Below are positions 32,983-44,706 of a DNA stretch of 64,000 nt, in pieces; position 1 is the stretch's first letter, and each line of letters opens with the position of its first letter. The DNA lies in NCBI RefSeq assembly GCF_030734285.1, contig NZ_CP132294.1, positions 3,100,001 through 3,164,000 of the forward strand, written 5' to 3'. The position numbers and the translations under genes were made by a program. The notes below the pieces were generated by a model, which saw nothing but the letters and a program-made list of their open reading frames with translations, did no database searches and was not told the origin of the DNA. Origin of the DNA: Natronococcus sp. AD-5 (GTDB lineage: Archaea > Halobacteriota > Halobacteria > Halobacteriales > Natrialbaceae).

Positions 32983-33105
32983 TTACTCTTCGTCGTCTTC
33001 GTCGTCTTCGTCGTCTTCGTCGATCGTAGTCGTCGGTTCGGCAGATTCACCCCCGCCGTACTGCGTCTGTTCGTCGTCGTCGTTGTCGTCGTTGTCGTCG
33101 GCCAT
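32983..33105 (-). CDS. Tiny highly acidic protein downstream of the DUF892 gene
   Basis: A 40-residue peptide: MADDNDDNDDDEQTQYGGG, then ESAEPTTTIDEDD and an Asp/Glu tail. More than half of its residues are acidic, partly from GAC/GAA trinucleotide runs. It begins five bases after the DUF892 stop, so it is probably co-transcribed. It has a proper ATG and stop, but its low complexity means its status as a functional protein is unproven. Confidence 0.5.
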   Translation of the reverse strand: MADDNDDNDDDEQTQYGGGESAEPTTTIDEDDEDDEDDEE

Positions 33106-33110
33106 AGCGT

Positions 33111-33605
33111 TCACTCCGCGGGGATCGCGTCCATCTCGAAGGCCTCGGTCAGTTCCTTCAGTTCGTCGAGCGCGTCCTGTTCCTCCCGGAGGTTCTCCTC
33201 CAAGAGGTCGGCCGCGTCGTCCATTCCGAGCTGATCCGCGAGCGGGATCAGGTTCCCGTAGGCGGCGATTTCGTAGTGTTCCGTCTTCTCCGCCGCGGCC
33301 ATGTTGTGGTAGTCGAGCACCTCCTGGGACGGATCCTGCTCGGTGAACTCCTCGTACTCTTGGATCAACCCCTCGATCCCTTCGCACTCTTCTTTCTCGG
33401 GCGGCTCGCCGAACATCTCGAAGACGTCCTTGAGCCGGTCGATATGGCCCTGGGTCTCTTCGCGGTGTTCGGCGAACGCCCGGGCGATCTCCTCGCGTTC
33501 GGTGTTCTCCTCGAGTTCCTCGAGCGCATCGAGCAACTCGTGTTCCGCGTGGTAAATGTCCTCGAGACCGTGCTCGAACAGATCGTGGATGGTGTCGACG
33601 CTCAT
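33111..33605 (-). CDS. YciE/DUF892 ferritin-like protein
   Basis: A 164-residue four-helix ferritin-like protein of the DUF892 (YciE/YciF) family. Helix 1 is TIHDLFEHGLEDIYHAEHEL, with Glu/His ligand candidates in EDIYHAEH; helix 2 is EIARAFAEHREETQGHIDRL; later come AAAEKTEHYEIAAYGNLIPLA and LEENLREEQDALDELKEL. Such proteins can hold a di-iron centre and are often stress-linked. ATG 33605 (MSVDTIHD) starts the first helix. It is divergent from the DUF2267 gene, which belongs to another stress-associated family. Confidence 0.87.
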   Translation of the reverse strand: MSVDTIHDLFEHGLEDIYHAEHELLDALEELEENTEREEIARAFAEHREETQGHIDRLKDVFEMFGEPPEKEECEGIEGLIQEYEEFTEQDPSQEVLDYHNMAAAEKTEHYEIAAYGNLIPLADQLGMDDAADLLEENLREEQDALDELKELTEAFEMDAIPAE

Positions 33606-33788
33606 GGTTCGACCAGCAGTGGCTCCGCCATCCGGGAGAAAAAGTCGCGTCCCTGCGAGGGCAGGCGGATCCGCGAGCGACACGGGGAGCGGTTTTTCAA
33701 CCGGCAGAAGACGGTTCCGCTGCTACGGCACCGGTCGATGCATCGTCGAAAGGCCGTCCGGTCCGGGCTACGCGCGCCGGTGATTCGA

Positions 33789-34493
33789 GTGACCACGGAT
33801 TCGACCGACCTCCTCGAACGAATCGCATCGACCGATCCCGTCGACTCGACCGAGACCGCACGCGAGGGCGTCGAGGCGACGATGGAGACGCTCGGCGAGC
33901 GGATCACCGACGGCCAGGCGGAGGATCTCGCGGCGACGCTTCTCGACGTCGCCGCCGAACCGCTTCGAGAAGCGCATCCGCGGGAGGCGGAGGAGTTCTC
34001 GCTCGCCACGTTCGTCGCCCGCGTCGCCGAGCGAACGCCCGTGACGGACGACGCTGGCGACCCCATAGAGCCCGTCGATCTCATCCGCGCAGTACTGACT
34101 GGCGTCGGGACGGCGGCCGACGACGCCGAACTCGAGCGCACGCGAGACCAGCTTCGCGATGAGTTCGGCGTCGTCTTCGAGCCAGGCCGGTTGTTGGACG
34201 CCGAGGAGTTCCACGAAACCGTCGCGGAACGACTTCTCGACGGCGTCGACGCCGACCCCAGGACGGCGACCGACGCGACGCTCCGGACGCTCGCCGACCG
34301 CATCACCGGCAGGCAGGCCGTCGACCTCGCGCTGTATCTCCCGCGGGCCGTCCGACGGCCGCTTATCGACACGGACGAGGACGTCCGCGAGTTCGGCCGG
34401 GAGGAGTTTCTCGAGCACGTCGCGACGCGGGCCAACGTCGCGGAGAGCGACGCGGCAGACCTGGCGCGAGCAGTGTTCGACGCGACCCCGTGA
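33789..34493 (+). CDS. Protein with two tandem DUF2267 domains
   Basis: A 234-residue acidic, helical protein built of two related halves. ATMETLGERITDGQAEDLAA in the first corresponds to ATLRTLADRITGRQAVDLAL in the second; each is followed by a segment like AEEFSLATFVARVAERTPV / REEFLEHVATRANV. This is the DUF2267 duplication. The domain occurs in stress-related and envelope proteins; biochemical function is unknown. GTG 33789 (MTTDSTDLLE) is chosen because upstream in-frame sequence is Arg-rich and non-haloarchaeal. Confidence 0.8.
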   Translation: MTTDSTDLLERIASTDPVDSTETAREGVEATMETLGERITDGQAEDLAATLLDVAAEPLREAHPREAEEFSLATFVARVAERTPVTDDAGDPIEPVDLIRAVLTGVGTAADDAELERTRDQLRDEFGVVFEPGRLLDAEEFHETVAERLLDGVDADPRTATDATLRTLADRITGRQAVDLALYLPRAVRRPLIDTDEDVREFGREEFLEHVATRANVAESDAADLARAVFDATP

Positions 34494-35097
34494 GTCTGCG
34501 GCCGGCGAGGAACTCGAGAACGTTCATACGCAACTCCCTCGCGAGTTCGACGACCTCTTCGACCGGTAGTTCCCGCACTCGAGATCACGCCCGTTATCCA
34601 TACGCGTCACGAGAATGCGAACGATCTGACACGTGAGGCGCACCACGGGTTCCGAACGGCGCACGGTCTACCGGCCGTTTTTGCCACACGGCAAAAGCGC
34701 GACTCGCGACGGTTCCTGCAAGGGCGTTTTCGTCCGCTGGTGAGCGATCGTCCACCCGCTTGCGCCGAATTCGGAGAGACGAACGAACGACTCGAGGGCT
34801 CGCCGTATCCGCTGAACGTCCGAAACGACCGTCCCGACAGTCCGAACACACCGTCTGACCGTGCAGTTACCGGATAGATTCGACTCAACGAAATAGGTAC
34901 AGCGGGCTCGTTAGAGGGCGATCCGTCCGAAGGAGGGCAGTCTCGAGAACGGCTGCGTCGGCGAAACCGCGCCGCTCCGGCGCGAGTCGAGTACCCGTGC
35001 CGTCCGAGATAACGGCAGAACTCACCTGTAGGACAGAGCACGGGTATCGCTTGCGGGCGAAGCGCCACTTATCCCCTCGGACTCCGAAGGGATTTCC
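34494..35097. other. Gene-poor spacer
   Basis: No reading frame of about 600 bases here has haloarchaeal codon or amino-acid bias on either strand. Visible structure is limited to a perfect short hairpin ttttgcc-acac-ggcaaaa at 34679-34696, which on the plus strand starts with a T run and could act as a terminator or operator, and a TATA-like cttatcc about 25-30 bases before the small gene at 35098. Confidence 0.5.
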
Positions 35098-35235
35098 ATG
35101 ACTGACGCGGTCGAACGCACAGCAGGGACGTCCGAGGAAGACGACGAGCGCGACGACGCCCACCTCGACGATATCGAGGAAGGGGCCGGCTGCACGGAAA
35201 TCTGGGAACATCTCGCGGAGAAACGCGGCCAGTGA
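35098..35235 (+). CDS. Conserved-looking small acidic protein, 45 residues
   Basis: From ATG 35098 to TGA 35233-35235: an N-terminal acidic half (SEEDDERDDAHLDDIEEG), then AGCTEIWEHLAEKRGQ. The ending DDIEEGAGCTEIWEHL with a single Cys resembles small haloarchaeal proteins I remember as common in Natrialbales and relatives. A TATA-like element sits at the right distance, and a T6 run at 35262-35267 follows as a possible terminator. Function unknown. Confidence 0.62.
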   Translation: MTDAVERTAGTSEEDDERDDAHLDDIEEGAGCTEIWEHLAEKRGQ

Positions 35236-35292
35236 GAGGAACGCCGCGCCCTAGCATCGCCTTTTTTGACCGCGCCCTCCCTACCACGAACC

Positions 35293-35988
35293 ATGACCGA
35301 CAACCGGCCCCGCGAGAACGCACGCGACCGCGACGAACGCGGTCGATACGTTCCCACTGACCGTGAATCGCCCGTCGGCGCCCCCGTCATCCGAGGCGAC
35401 GAATCGGTCACCGGAACGCACGCACGCGAGGCCGTCCAGTTCGATCCCGACGATCCAGACAGCCTCGCCGACGCCGCCGAAACCGTCCGCCAGTTCGCCA
35501 GCGGCGAGATCGCCGACGACCACCTCTACATGCTTCGCGGCGCTGCCGCCTGTGCCGCACTCGTCCGCGGAGAAGGGTCGTATAAGGCCGCGGCCGAGCG
35601 CGCCGGCGGAGACGCGACCATCTCGTTCATTCGGAAGTGGGCCCGCGTCCACGACCTGCCGCGGTCGGTTCGCAAACAGGTCGCGCTCGGTCAGATCGCA
35701 CCGACCGCCGCCAAACACATCGCTCGCGTCGGCGGCGAAGCCCGTCTGCTTCTCGCCTGGGCGACCCTCGACGGCGACCTCACCGTTCGCGAGGTCCGCA
35801 GCGTCGCCAGCGCCGTCAACGACGATATCCCCATCGAGCAGGCACTCGAGGAGTACGGCGTCGAACTCGGGCAGCTCGACGTGACGCTCTCACCCGCCAC
35901 GTACCGCGATCTCCGACGTCGCGCTTCCATCGAGGACCTCGACCCCGGCGAACTCGTAACGACCGCGCTCGAAGAATACCTCGAGTAA
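35293..35988 (+). CDS. Haloarchaeal DUF7119-like protein, possible ParB-like HTH
   Basis: A 231-residue protein: a basic/acidic N-terminal tail (NRPRENARDRDERGRYVP), then a helical core with YMLRGAAACAALVRGEGSYK, SFIRKWARVHDLPRSVRKQV, GQIAPTAAKHIARVGGEARL and DLTVREVRSVASAVNDD. The run from APTAAKHIARV to LTVREVRSV resembles the HTH and following helix of ParB-type proteins, which suggests DNA binding, but this is only my reading. The family corresponds, from memory, to DUF7119. ATG 35293 gives the compact start. Confidence 0.72.
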   Translation: MTDNRPRENARDRDERGRYVPTDRESPVGAPVIRGDESVTGTHAREAVQFDPDDPDSLADAAETVRQFASGEIADDHLYMLRGAAACAALVRGEGSYKAAAERAGGDATISFIRKWARVHDLPRSVRKQVALGQIAPTAAKHIARVGGEARLLLAWATLDGDLTVREVRSVASAVNDDIPIEQALEEYGVELGQLDVTLSPATYRDLRRRASIEDLDPGELVTTALEEYLE

Positions 35989-36054
35989 TCCGGCGTCGTA
36001 TCCCAAACGGAGAAAGAAACGTTTAACCACTACTCACCGATAGTAGGAAACGGA

Positions 36055-36128
<74 letters not shown>

Positions 36129-36132
36129 TGTT

Positions 36133-36162
36133 CTCGCCGCGATCAAATCCGCAAGCGGCGAG
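36133..36162 (+). terminator. Hairpin directly after tRNA-Lys
   Basis: A perfect 8-base stem ctcgccgc/gcggcgag (36133-36140 and 36155-36162) with a 14-base loop begins five bases after the tRNA 3' end. It could protect or end the tRNA transcript. No T run follows, so termination is only a suggestion. Confidence 0.4.
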
Positions 36163-37418
36163 CATCGGAGCCGAAACGGTTTGAATCAGACCGATGTTCG
36201 GCGAGCAGGGCGAGCAGATTCTTGGACGTGGTCCATAATCGCGCCCATCGCGCCCAGCCCGCTTCTACAAGGACCAGTTCGTGGCGAGCAGAGCGACCAA
36301 TAGTGGGACACGTTGCTCCGACCGTGGCGTAACCAACGGCCCTGATCCACAGTCCTCTCCTTTGGTCAGTCCCGGTAGCCAACGGATCTGCTACGCCTGG
36401 TGGCCACCAGGGATAGCCGAGTCGAGTTGGAAAAGAGAGGGCCAAAATCGGACTGCTCACGACACTGAGTGCCGTGATCCTGACCTCTAGAACGAACGCA
36501 GTATCAGGGATACCAATACAATTAGGAAGCAGAGTTATTTTCCAATGGGTGATACGGTAAAATGCAGTTAACTCCATTGACAGTCACACTGTGATCTCAT
36601 CGGCGTGGCTCAACGCCGGAGATCACGTTTTCGAAACCTACACTCTCTAGACAGGAGTCTGGAAACCTGAACGCTCCGATTCGTGATTACGGACGTATCG
36701 CGACCGGAATATGTACTATCAGGATCGGTTGAGCGTCCGCGGCGTACTCAAACTCCTCCCCAGCGGTTTCGGACGCCCTCGCCTCCGCCTGAGAGCCCGC
36801 GAATAGTGACGCGAGGCGTTCTCGAGCGACTCCATCAAACAGCCGAACGAAATGATTTGCTGTTCGAAATGCGAGTTCGCGAAGCCGCCTCCGCCCAGTT
36901 GCTCCAGAAACGAACGAGAGCATCGAGTAACACGTTTTTACCGTTATCAGAAGTAGGACAGAGAACTCATAATTAGTTTTTATCGGCGGCTCTTCGGTAC
37001 CGAGCAACGCCTCACTCGATAGTCGACGAGGTCTGTGGAGGATCCACCCGACGTTCGCGGGGATCTCAGGGTCTCGCTATCGCTCGAAGTTTTGGACGAT
37101 CTGGGAGATCACAGAAACCTCCGGTCGACGCTTACCGACTGCCCGTCGACATCGGGCCGATCGCCGTCTGGAACTAGCATCGTCTCGGTTCGTGCCTCTC
37201 CCTCTGGCACAGGATTGACGCGTAGACCGTGTTCTTCGCATCGTCCTCGATCGAGGATTACTCGATAGTGTATCGGCGAGTACCGTTGGGAGATAGGTTT
37301 CGAATATGATATTTCTGGATTGGACCGATACACCCCTTTGCTTCGCGTAGAGAGATGTGACTCTTCGATATCGAAAGCAGCCCTCATAACCGAGTTGAAT
37401 TGTAAAGAATATAGGGTA
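36163..37418. other. AT-richer, gene-free stretch with one long hairpin
   Basis: About 1.25 kb with markedly lower GC than the surroundings and no confident gene. A 36-base hairpin at 36591-36626 stands out: gtgatctc pairs with gagatcac and cggcgt with acgccg, with a two-base bulge and six-base loop, followed by gtttt. Two short minus-strand segments look weakly coding and may be gene relics: about 36720-36930 (LRELAFRTANHFVRLFDGV) and 37109-37250 (TETMLVPDGDRPDVDGQSV, ending at a stop). I recognise neither. There is no copy of the tRNA-Lys 3' end, hence no attachment-site evidence. Confidence 0.5.
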
Positions 37419-37494
37419 AGCCAAGGGCCGGATTTGAACCGGCGGTGGGCGGCTCTGCAGGCCGCTGCGTTCGGCCGGACTCTGCCACCTTGGC
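37419..37494 (-). tRNA. tRNA-Cys (anticodon GCA)
   Basis: A 76-base cloverleaf on the minus strand: acceptor gccaagg with ccttggc and discriminator T(U), anticodon arm gcggc-ctgcaga-gccgc with GCA, and T-arm gccgg-ttcaaat-ccggc. It is the distal tRNA of the haloarchaeal rRNA operon. A gtttaaac at 37521-37528 upstream of it could be a separate TATA box. Confidence 0.95.
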
Positions 37495-37641
37495 GCGGTT
37501 CAGTGTTATCACTGCGTTCGTTTAAACATAGCGGTACAGACCAGCTACGAGCTGAAGTCGGTACACTGGCCGACCGTCTGAAATGTGAGAAACCCCACAT
37601 ATAGCTGGTGCTACGTGTAGGGTGAAAGTCTGAGTATGAGT

Positions 37642-37763
37642 GGGGGCGGCGAATCGGAGTTTCCAGAGGCTCGCGCACTCCAGTACTGACCGACACGCAG
37701 GCGGGCTTATCTTCCGTGTTCGGGATGGGTACGGGAGGAACCCCGCCGCTGTGGCCGCCGTAA
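37642..37763 (-). rRNA. 5S ribosomal RNA
   Basis: On the minus strand the sequence opens ttacggcggccacagcgg and contains the loop B/C stretch cccatcccgaacacggaag and the 3' gattcgccgcc that closes helix I. The length of about 122 bases and the position after 23S match archaeal 5S. Ends are estimated from helix I pairing. Confidence 0.93.
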
Positions 37764-37811
37764 CGCCGATCGACGGAATCGAACCGTCGCCAAACCATAA
37801 TCGGTGGCTCT

Positions 37812-37859
37812 GACCGTGTGTGCGTGTAGTCCAGTTCGCGCCTGGACCCGTTGCCGGGT
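37812..37859 (-). repeat. 3' arm of the 23S rRNA processing stem
   Basis: These 48 bases are nearly the reverse complement of 40839-40886 on the other side of 23S (ggacccgtt.ccgggt, gtgtagtccag and gaccgtgtgt are shared). In the primary transcript the two arms would form the long helix, with an interrupted middle around ttcgcg, that archaeal bulge-helix-bulge endonuclease cuts to free pre-23S. Confidence 0.85.
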
Positions 37860-37882
37860 ACCAGATCCGAATGCGGTATGAA

Positions 37883-40797
<2,915 letters not shown>

Positions 40798-40838
40798 TTC
40801 GTCGGATCTGAGTTACACCAGAGGTGCAACTATTAGTG

Positions 40839-40886
40839 ACCCGGGAACGGGTCCAGTGGACGCCTGGACTACACGTACACACGGTC
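40839..40886 (-). repeat. 5' arm of the 23S rRNA processing stem
   Basis: It is complementary to 37812-37859 over most of 48 bases. See the 3' arm for the pairing; the mismatched middle (aggcgtccac against the ttcgcg side) would provide the bulges. Confidence 0.85.
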
Positions 40887-40991
40887 TCATCTGCACGCCG
40901 GTAGACGGCCGGCCTGCATTAACCCTTCCCAGCCACACTTGCGCGGGCTGGTGCATCGGTTTCGTTCGGATTAGATCGAAGGAGCGTGTCC

Positions 40992-40999
40992 CACTTAAG
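40992..40999 (-). promoter_or_regulatory. Spacer promoter between tRNA-Ala and 23S
   Basis: On the minus strand gaagatcgtgccccttaagtg resembles in part the main rRNA promoters upstream of 16S, in particular the one at 43024-43029 that reads gatccgttgcccttaagtg. Spacer promoters ahead of 23S are known in Halobacterium. The position is about 195 bases before the 23S start. Confidence 0.55.
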
Positions 41000-41028
41000 G
41001 GGCACGATCTTCGACCCGCTCCGAGTGA

Positions 41029-41100
41029 TGGACCCACAGGGATTCGAACCCTGGGCATCCTCCTTGCAAAGGAGGCACTCTACCGCTGAGCTATGGGCCC
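41029..41100 (-). tRNA. tRNA-Ala (anticodon TGC)
   Basis: A 72-base cloverleaf in the 16S-23S spacer: acceptor gggccca with tgggtcc, discriminator A, anticodon arm cctcc-tttgcaa-aggagg region with TGC, and T-arm cccag-ggttcgaat-ccctg type. Ala(TGC) in this spacer is the norm for haloarchaea. Confidence 0.95.
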
Positions 41101-41102
41101 AC

Positions 41103-41146
41103 CCCGCTGTAATCACGATCGCGATTATGATTGTGATCACAGCGGG
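41103..41146 (-). other. Long hairpin between 16S trailer and tRNA-Ala
   Basis: The sequences cccgctgtaatcac (41103-41116) and gtgatcacagcggg (41133-41146) pair over 13 of 14 positions around a 16-base loop that itself contains the palindrome atcgcgat. It lies directly 5' of tRNA-Ala in the transcript and probably guides processing on the tRNA side. Confidence 0.6.
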
Positions 41147-41155
41147 AACGAAAGT

Positions 41156-41211
41156 GTTAGCCTTGGTAGTTCAAAGGTGCCCGGTCGGCCCGTGATGGGT
41201 CGAACCGAACG
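41156..41211 (-). repeat. 3' arm of the 16S rRNA processing stem
   Basis: Two perfect segments, 41156-41172 (gttagccttggtagttc) and 41198-41211 (ggtcgaaccgaacg), pair with 42833-42849 and 42792-42805 upstream of 16S. The unpaired or partly paired middle would form the bulges of the bulge-helix-bulge site. Confidence 0.88.
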
Positions 41212-41254
41212 TAGACGCGTGGTGAGCCACCCCGTCGGGGTGGTCTCGGTCAGT

Positions 41255-42724
<1,470 letters not shown>

Positions 42725-42791
42725 GCTCTTCCCCCAAAGTGGGGGAGGTTGGCGGAGTATGTACGGATACACACTCACTTGCTATGGTCCA

Positions 42792-42849
42792 CGTTCGGTT
42801 CGACCGCGATCGCAGACCGATCGGGCGTCACCGAACTACCAAGGCTAAC
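42792..42849 (-). repeat. 5' arm of the 16S rRNA processing stem
   Basis: Segments 42792-42805 and 42833-42849 are exact reverse complements of 41198-41211 and 41156-41172 across the 16S gene, giving a stem of 31 perfect pairs plus partial pairing between. Confidence 0.88.
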
Positions 42850-42927
42850 ATCAGATCCCATCTGTACGGCGGACCGCAGGGGTAGGATCCTCATTTCCTT
42901 CGGACGTATTCGTAATCCCCGAGGAGT

Positions 42928-43314
42928 ACTTAACCCCTTCGGAGTCGAAGTCGTCCGAGATGACGGAGCGAGTTGAACGCCCCGTCGATCACGTGTTGTG
43001 TCACATCCGAATCCCCGTATACACTTAAGGGCAACGGATCGTCCCCACGCCGAAAACCGCACCCGGCGAGGGTGTTTGCGATCCGTTCAGAGTGCCCAGC
43101 CACGTATAAGGGCATTGGATCGTCGCGACCGGCGAAGCCGGCCACGAGCACATCCACAGCCGAATACCCTCGTACGCATAAGACCGTCGGATCGAACCGA
43201 CGGTCGGGGGAACGGATACGTTACCTGCCTCCGTACCGGGGAACGGCCGGAGGGAACGTAGCGGTGTGCGCCACGTCGTTCGCATTAGTATCGAGTGCCG
43301 GGTGCATATATAAG
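42928..43314 (-). promoter_or_regulatory. Array of five tandem rRNA promoters
   Basis: Read on the minus strand, five TATA-like boxes occur in series upstream of 16S: near 43305-43314 (cttatatatg), 43176-43182 (cttatgcg), 43104-43110 (cttatacg), 43024-43029 (cttaagtg) and 42928-42934 (gttaagta). Each has a related element just before the box (ttcgacgg, ttcgatccgacgg, cgatccaatgc, cgatccgttgc, ttcgactccgaag), and three have ggggattcgg-like sequence about 12 bases after it. Spacings are about 131, 72, 80 and 96 bases. Multiple tandem promoters before 16S are known for haloarchaeal rRNA operons. The 350 bases from 43315 to 43663 hold no gene. Confidence 0.75.
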
Positions 43315-43663
43315 GCCGTCGAACTGGAGAAGGGTCGGAACCCGATACCATACCACGATTTTTCATCGGAAGTCATTGCTATGACACGTATAAAACATAC
43401 CGGCCGCTCGAGCCCCCAATCCCTGGCCAGAATATCGCGCGGGCGGAGGTCGGCCGTTCATTCCACCCTCGCAGGTGCGGTCGGACCGAATGATACCCGC
43501 GCGTTCGCACTCGAGCGCGCACGCGCAAGAAGGCTTCGAGTCGCGAAACGAGGGACGGGTGCGGCCGTCGCCGCTCGAGAGTCACCGACTCGGGCCGTCG
43601 CGCGTTGGGAGTTCACGTGCGCATCGATGCCGATAAACCACCTGCGTTACAACGGAAAGACGA

Positions 43664-44041
43664 ATGGTCCGGGACCCGATCACTTCGGAATCATCACCGT
43701 CACCGGAAGTGATCTGTTCTGCGCTCGACGACCCCGACTGCCGGGAGATCATCCGGAACCTCGAGGAACCGATGACGGCGTCGGAGCTCAACGCTCGGTG
43801 CGAGATCCCCCAATCGACGCTGTATCGAAAACTCGAGATACTGACCGACTCGACGTTACTCGAGGAGTCGACAGAGATCCGTCGTGACGGTCACCACGCG
43901 AGCAAGTACTCGATCGCGTTCGACGAGATTACGCTCGCACTCGACGACGACCGGTCGCTGTCGGTCGAGATCGAACGCCCGGCTCGAACAGCGGACGAAC
44001 GACTCGCCGAACTGTGGTCTGAGGTGCGAAAGGAGACATGA
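43664..44041 (+). CDS. Winged helix-turn-helix transcriptional regulator
   Basis: A 125-residue protein with an ArsR-like winged HTH: CSALDDPDCREIIRNLEEPM, then TASELNARCEIPQSTLYRKLEIL as helix-turn-helix and an R-rich wing (EIRRDGHHASKYSIAFDE). It has a C-terminal dimerisation helix. A TATA-like gataaac at 43632-43638 fits ATG 43664. The stop overlaps the next gene by four bases, so it probably acts with, or controls, that membrane protein. It is divergent from the rRNA promoter array. Confidence 0.8.
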   Translation: MVRDPITSESSPSPEVICSALDDPDCREIIRNLEEPMTASELNARCEIPQSTLYRKLEILTDSTLLEESTEIRRDGHHASKYSIAFDEITLALDDDRSLSVEIERPARTADERLAELWSEVRKET

Positions 44042-44331
44042 GGCTACCACTGACTGGACTGGAAATCGCGCTCGCACTGGCAGTTGTCAAGACGCTCGTT
44101 CTCATCGTCGGGAGCGTGATCACGTACTTCGCGTTCAAAGCGTACCGACGAACGCGGCAGCCGGCGCTGGGGTACCTCGCGGGCGGCTTCGGGATCGTTA
44201 CGCTCGGGTTCGTCCTGGCGGGGGTCCTTCACGAGATCCTCGGCGTCTCGCTCGAGACGGGCGTCCTTCTGGAGAGTTTGCTCGTCCTCGCGGGCTTTCT
44301 CGTCATCGCCTACTCGCTGTACGTACAGTAA
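44038..44331 (+). CDS. DUF7521-like three-helix membrane protein
   Basis: A 97-residue membrane protein with three TM helices: LEIALALAVVKTLVLIVGSV, LGYLAGGFGIVTLGFVLAG and LLESLLVLAGFLVIAYSLYV. A short basic loop (FKAYRRTRQPALG) lies between helices 1 and 2. Such proteins next to an HTH regulator are a recurrent haloarchaeal pair (DUF7521 from memory). Function unknown; a membrane signal feeding the regulator is conceivable. Confidence 0.72.
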   Translation: MRLPLTGLEIALALAVVKTLVLIVGSVITYFAFKAYRRTRQPALGYLAGGFGIVTLGFVLAGVLHEILGVSLETGVLLESLLVLAGFLVIAYSLYVQ

Positions 44332-44354
44332 TCGCGGCTTACCCGAGAGGGCGG

Positions 44355-44700
44355 TCAACCGCCGTATCCCGTGTCGTCCACGAGTTCGGCGAACTCCTCG
44401 CTTACCATCGCTTCCTCGTAGACGATGGCGGTCGCCATGTCACTCGGATAGGCGTCCTCGGTCGGGACGCGGTGCACCTTGTGGCAGTGCGCCGGATAGA
44501 TGCCGGGATCGGCGTCGGCCTCGAGTTCGATCGCGTATCGTTCGGCGGGAGCCACGTTGATCACGTCCTCTTCGTACCGAGCGGATTCGGGAATCGGCGA
44601 GCCGTCCTTCACGCGATAGATCGGACCGGGTACCGACGGCTCGAGGTCGTCGGCCTGCCGGTTCGTACAAAAATCTACGTCCTTCGGTCCGGACGCCGGC
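44355..44700 (-). pseudogene. C-terminal remnant of a multicopper oxidase
   Basis: The open frame reads GPKDVDFCTNRQADDLEPSV, GPIYRVKDGSPIPESARY, then GIYPAHCHKVHRVPTEDAYP and DMATAIVYEEA, ending YGG and a stop. HCHxxxH followed by Met ten residues later is the type-1/type-3 copper motif at the very end of multicopper oxidases. The other three-quarters of the enzyme are missing: the frame closes at a stop within the lpdA 3' end, with no start codon before the GTG at 44612. It is therefore a relic of deletion or of an insertion of the downstream block. Confidence 0.7.
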
Positions 44701-44706
44701 AGCGGG

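Noticed and set aside
33000-33105. GAC/GTC trinucleotide run considered as a microsatellite or CRISPR-like repeat
   Set aside because: It codes for Asp/Glu in a small acidic peptide, and there are no spacers. No CRISPR array is visible anywhere in the window.
34607-35068. 153-residue minus-strand frame in the spacer before the 45-residue gene
   Set aside because: It is Arg/Ser-rich and lacks the acidic bias of haloarchaeal proteins. No motif and no promoter are visible.
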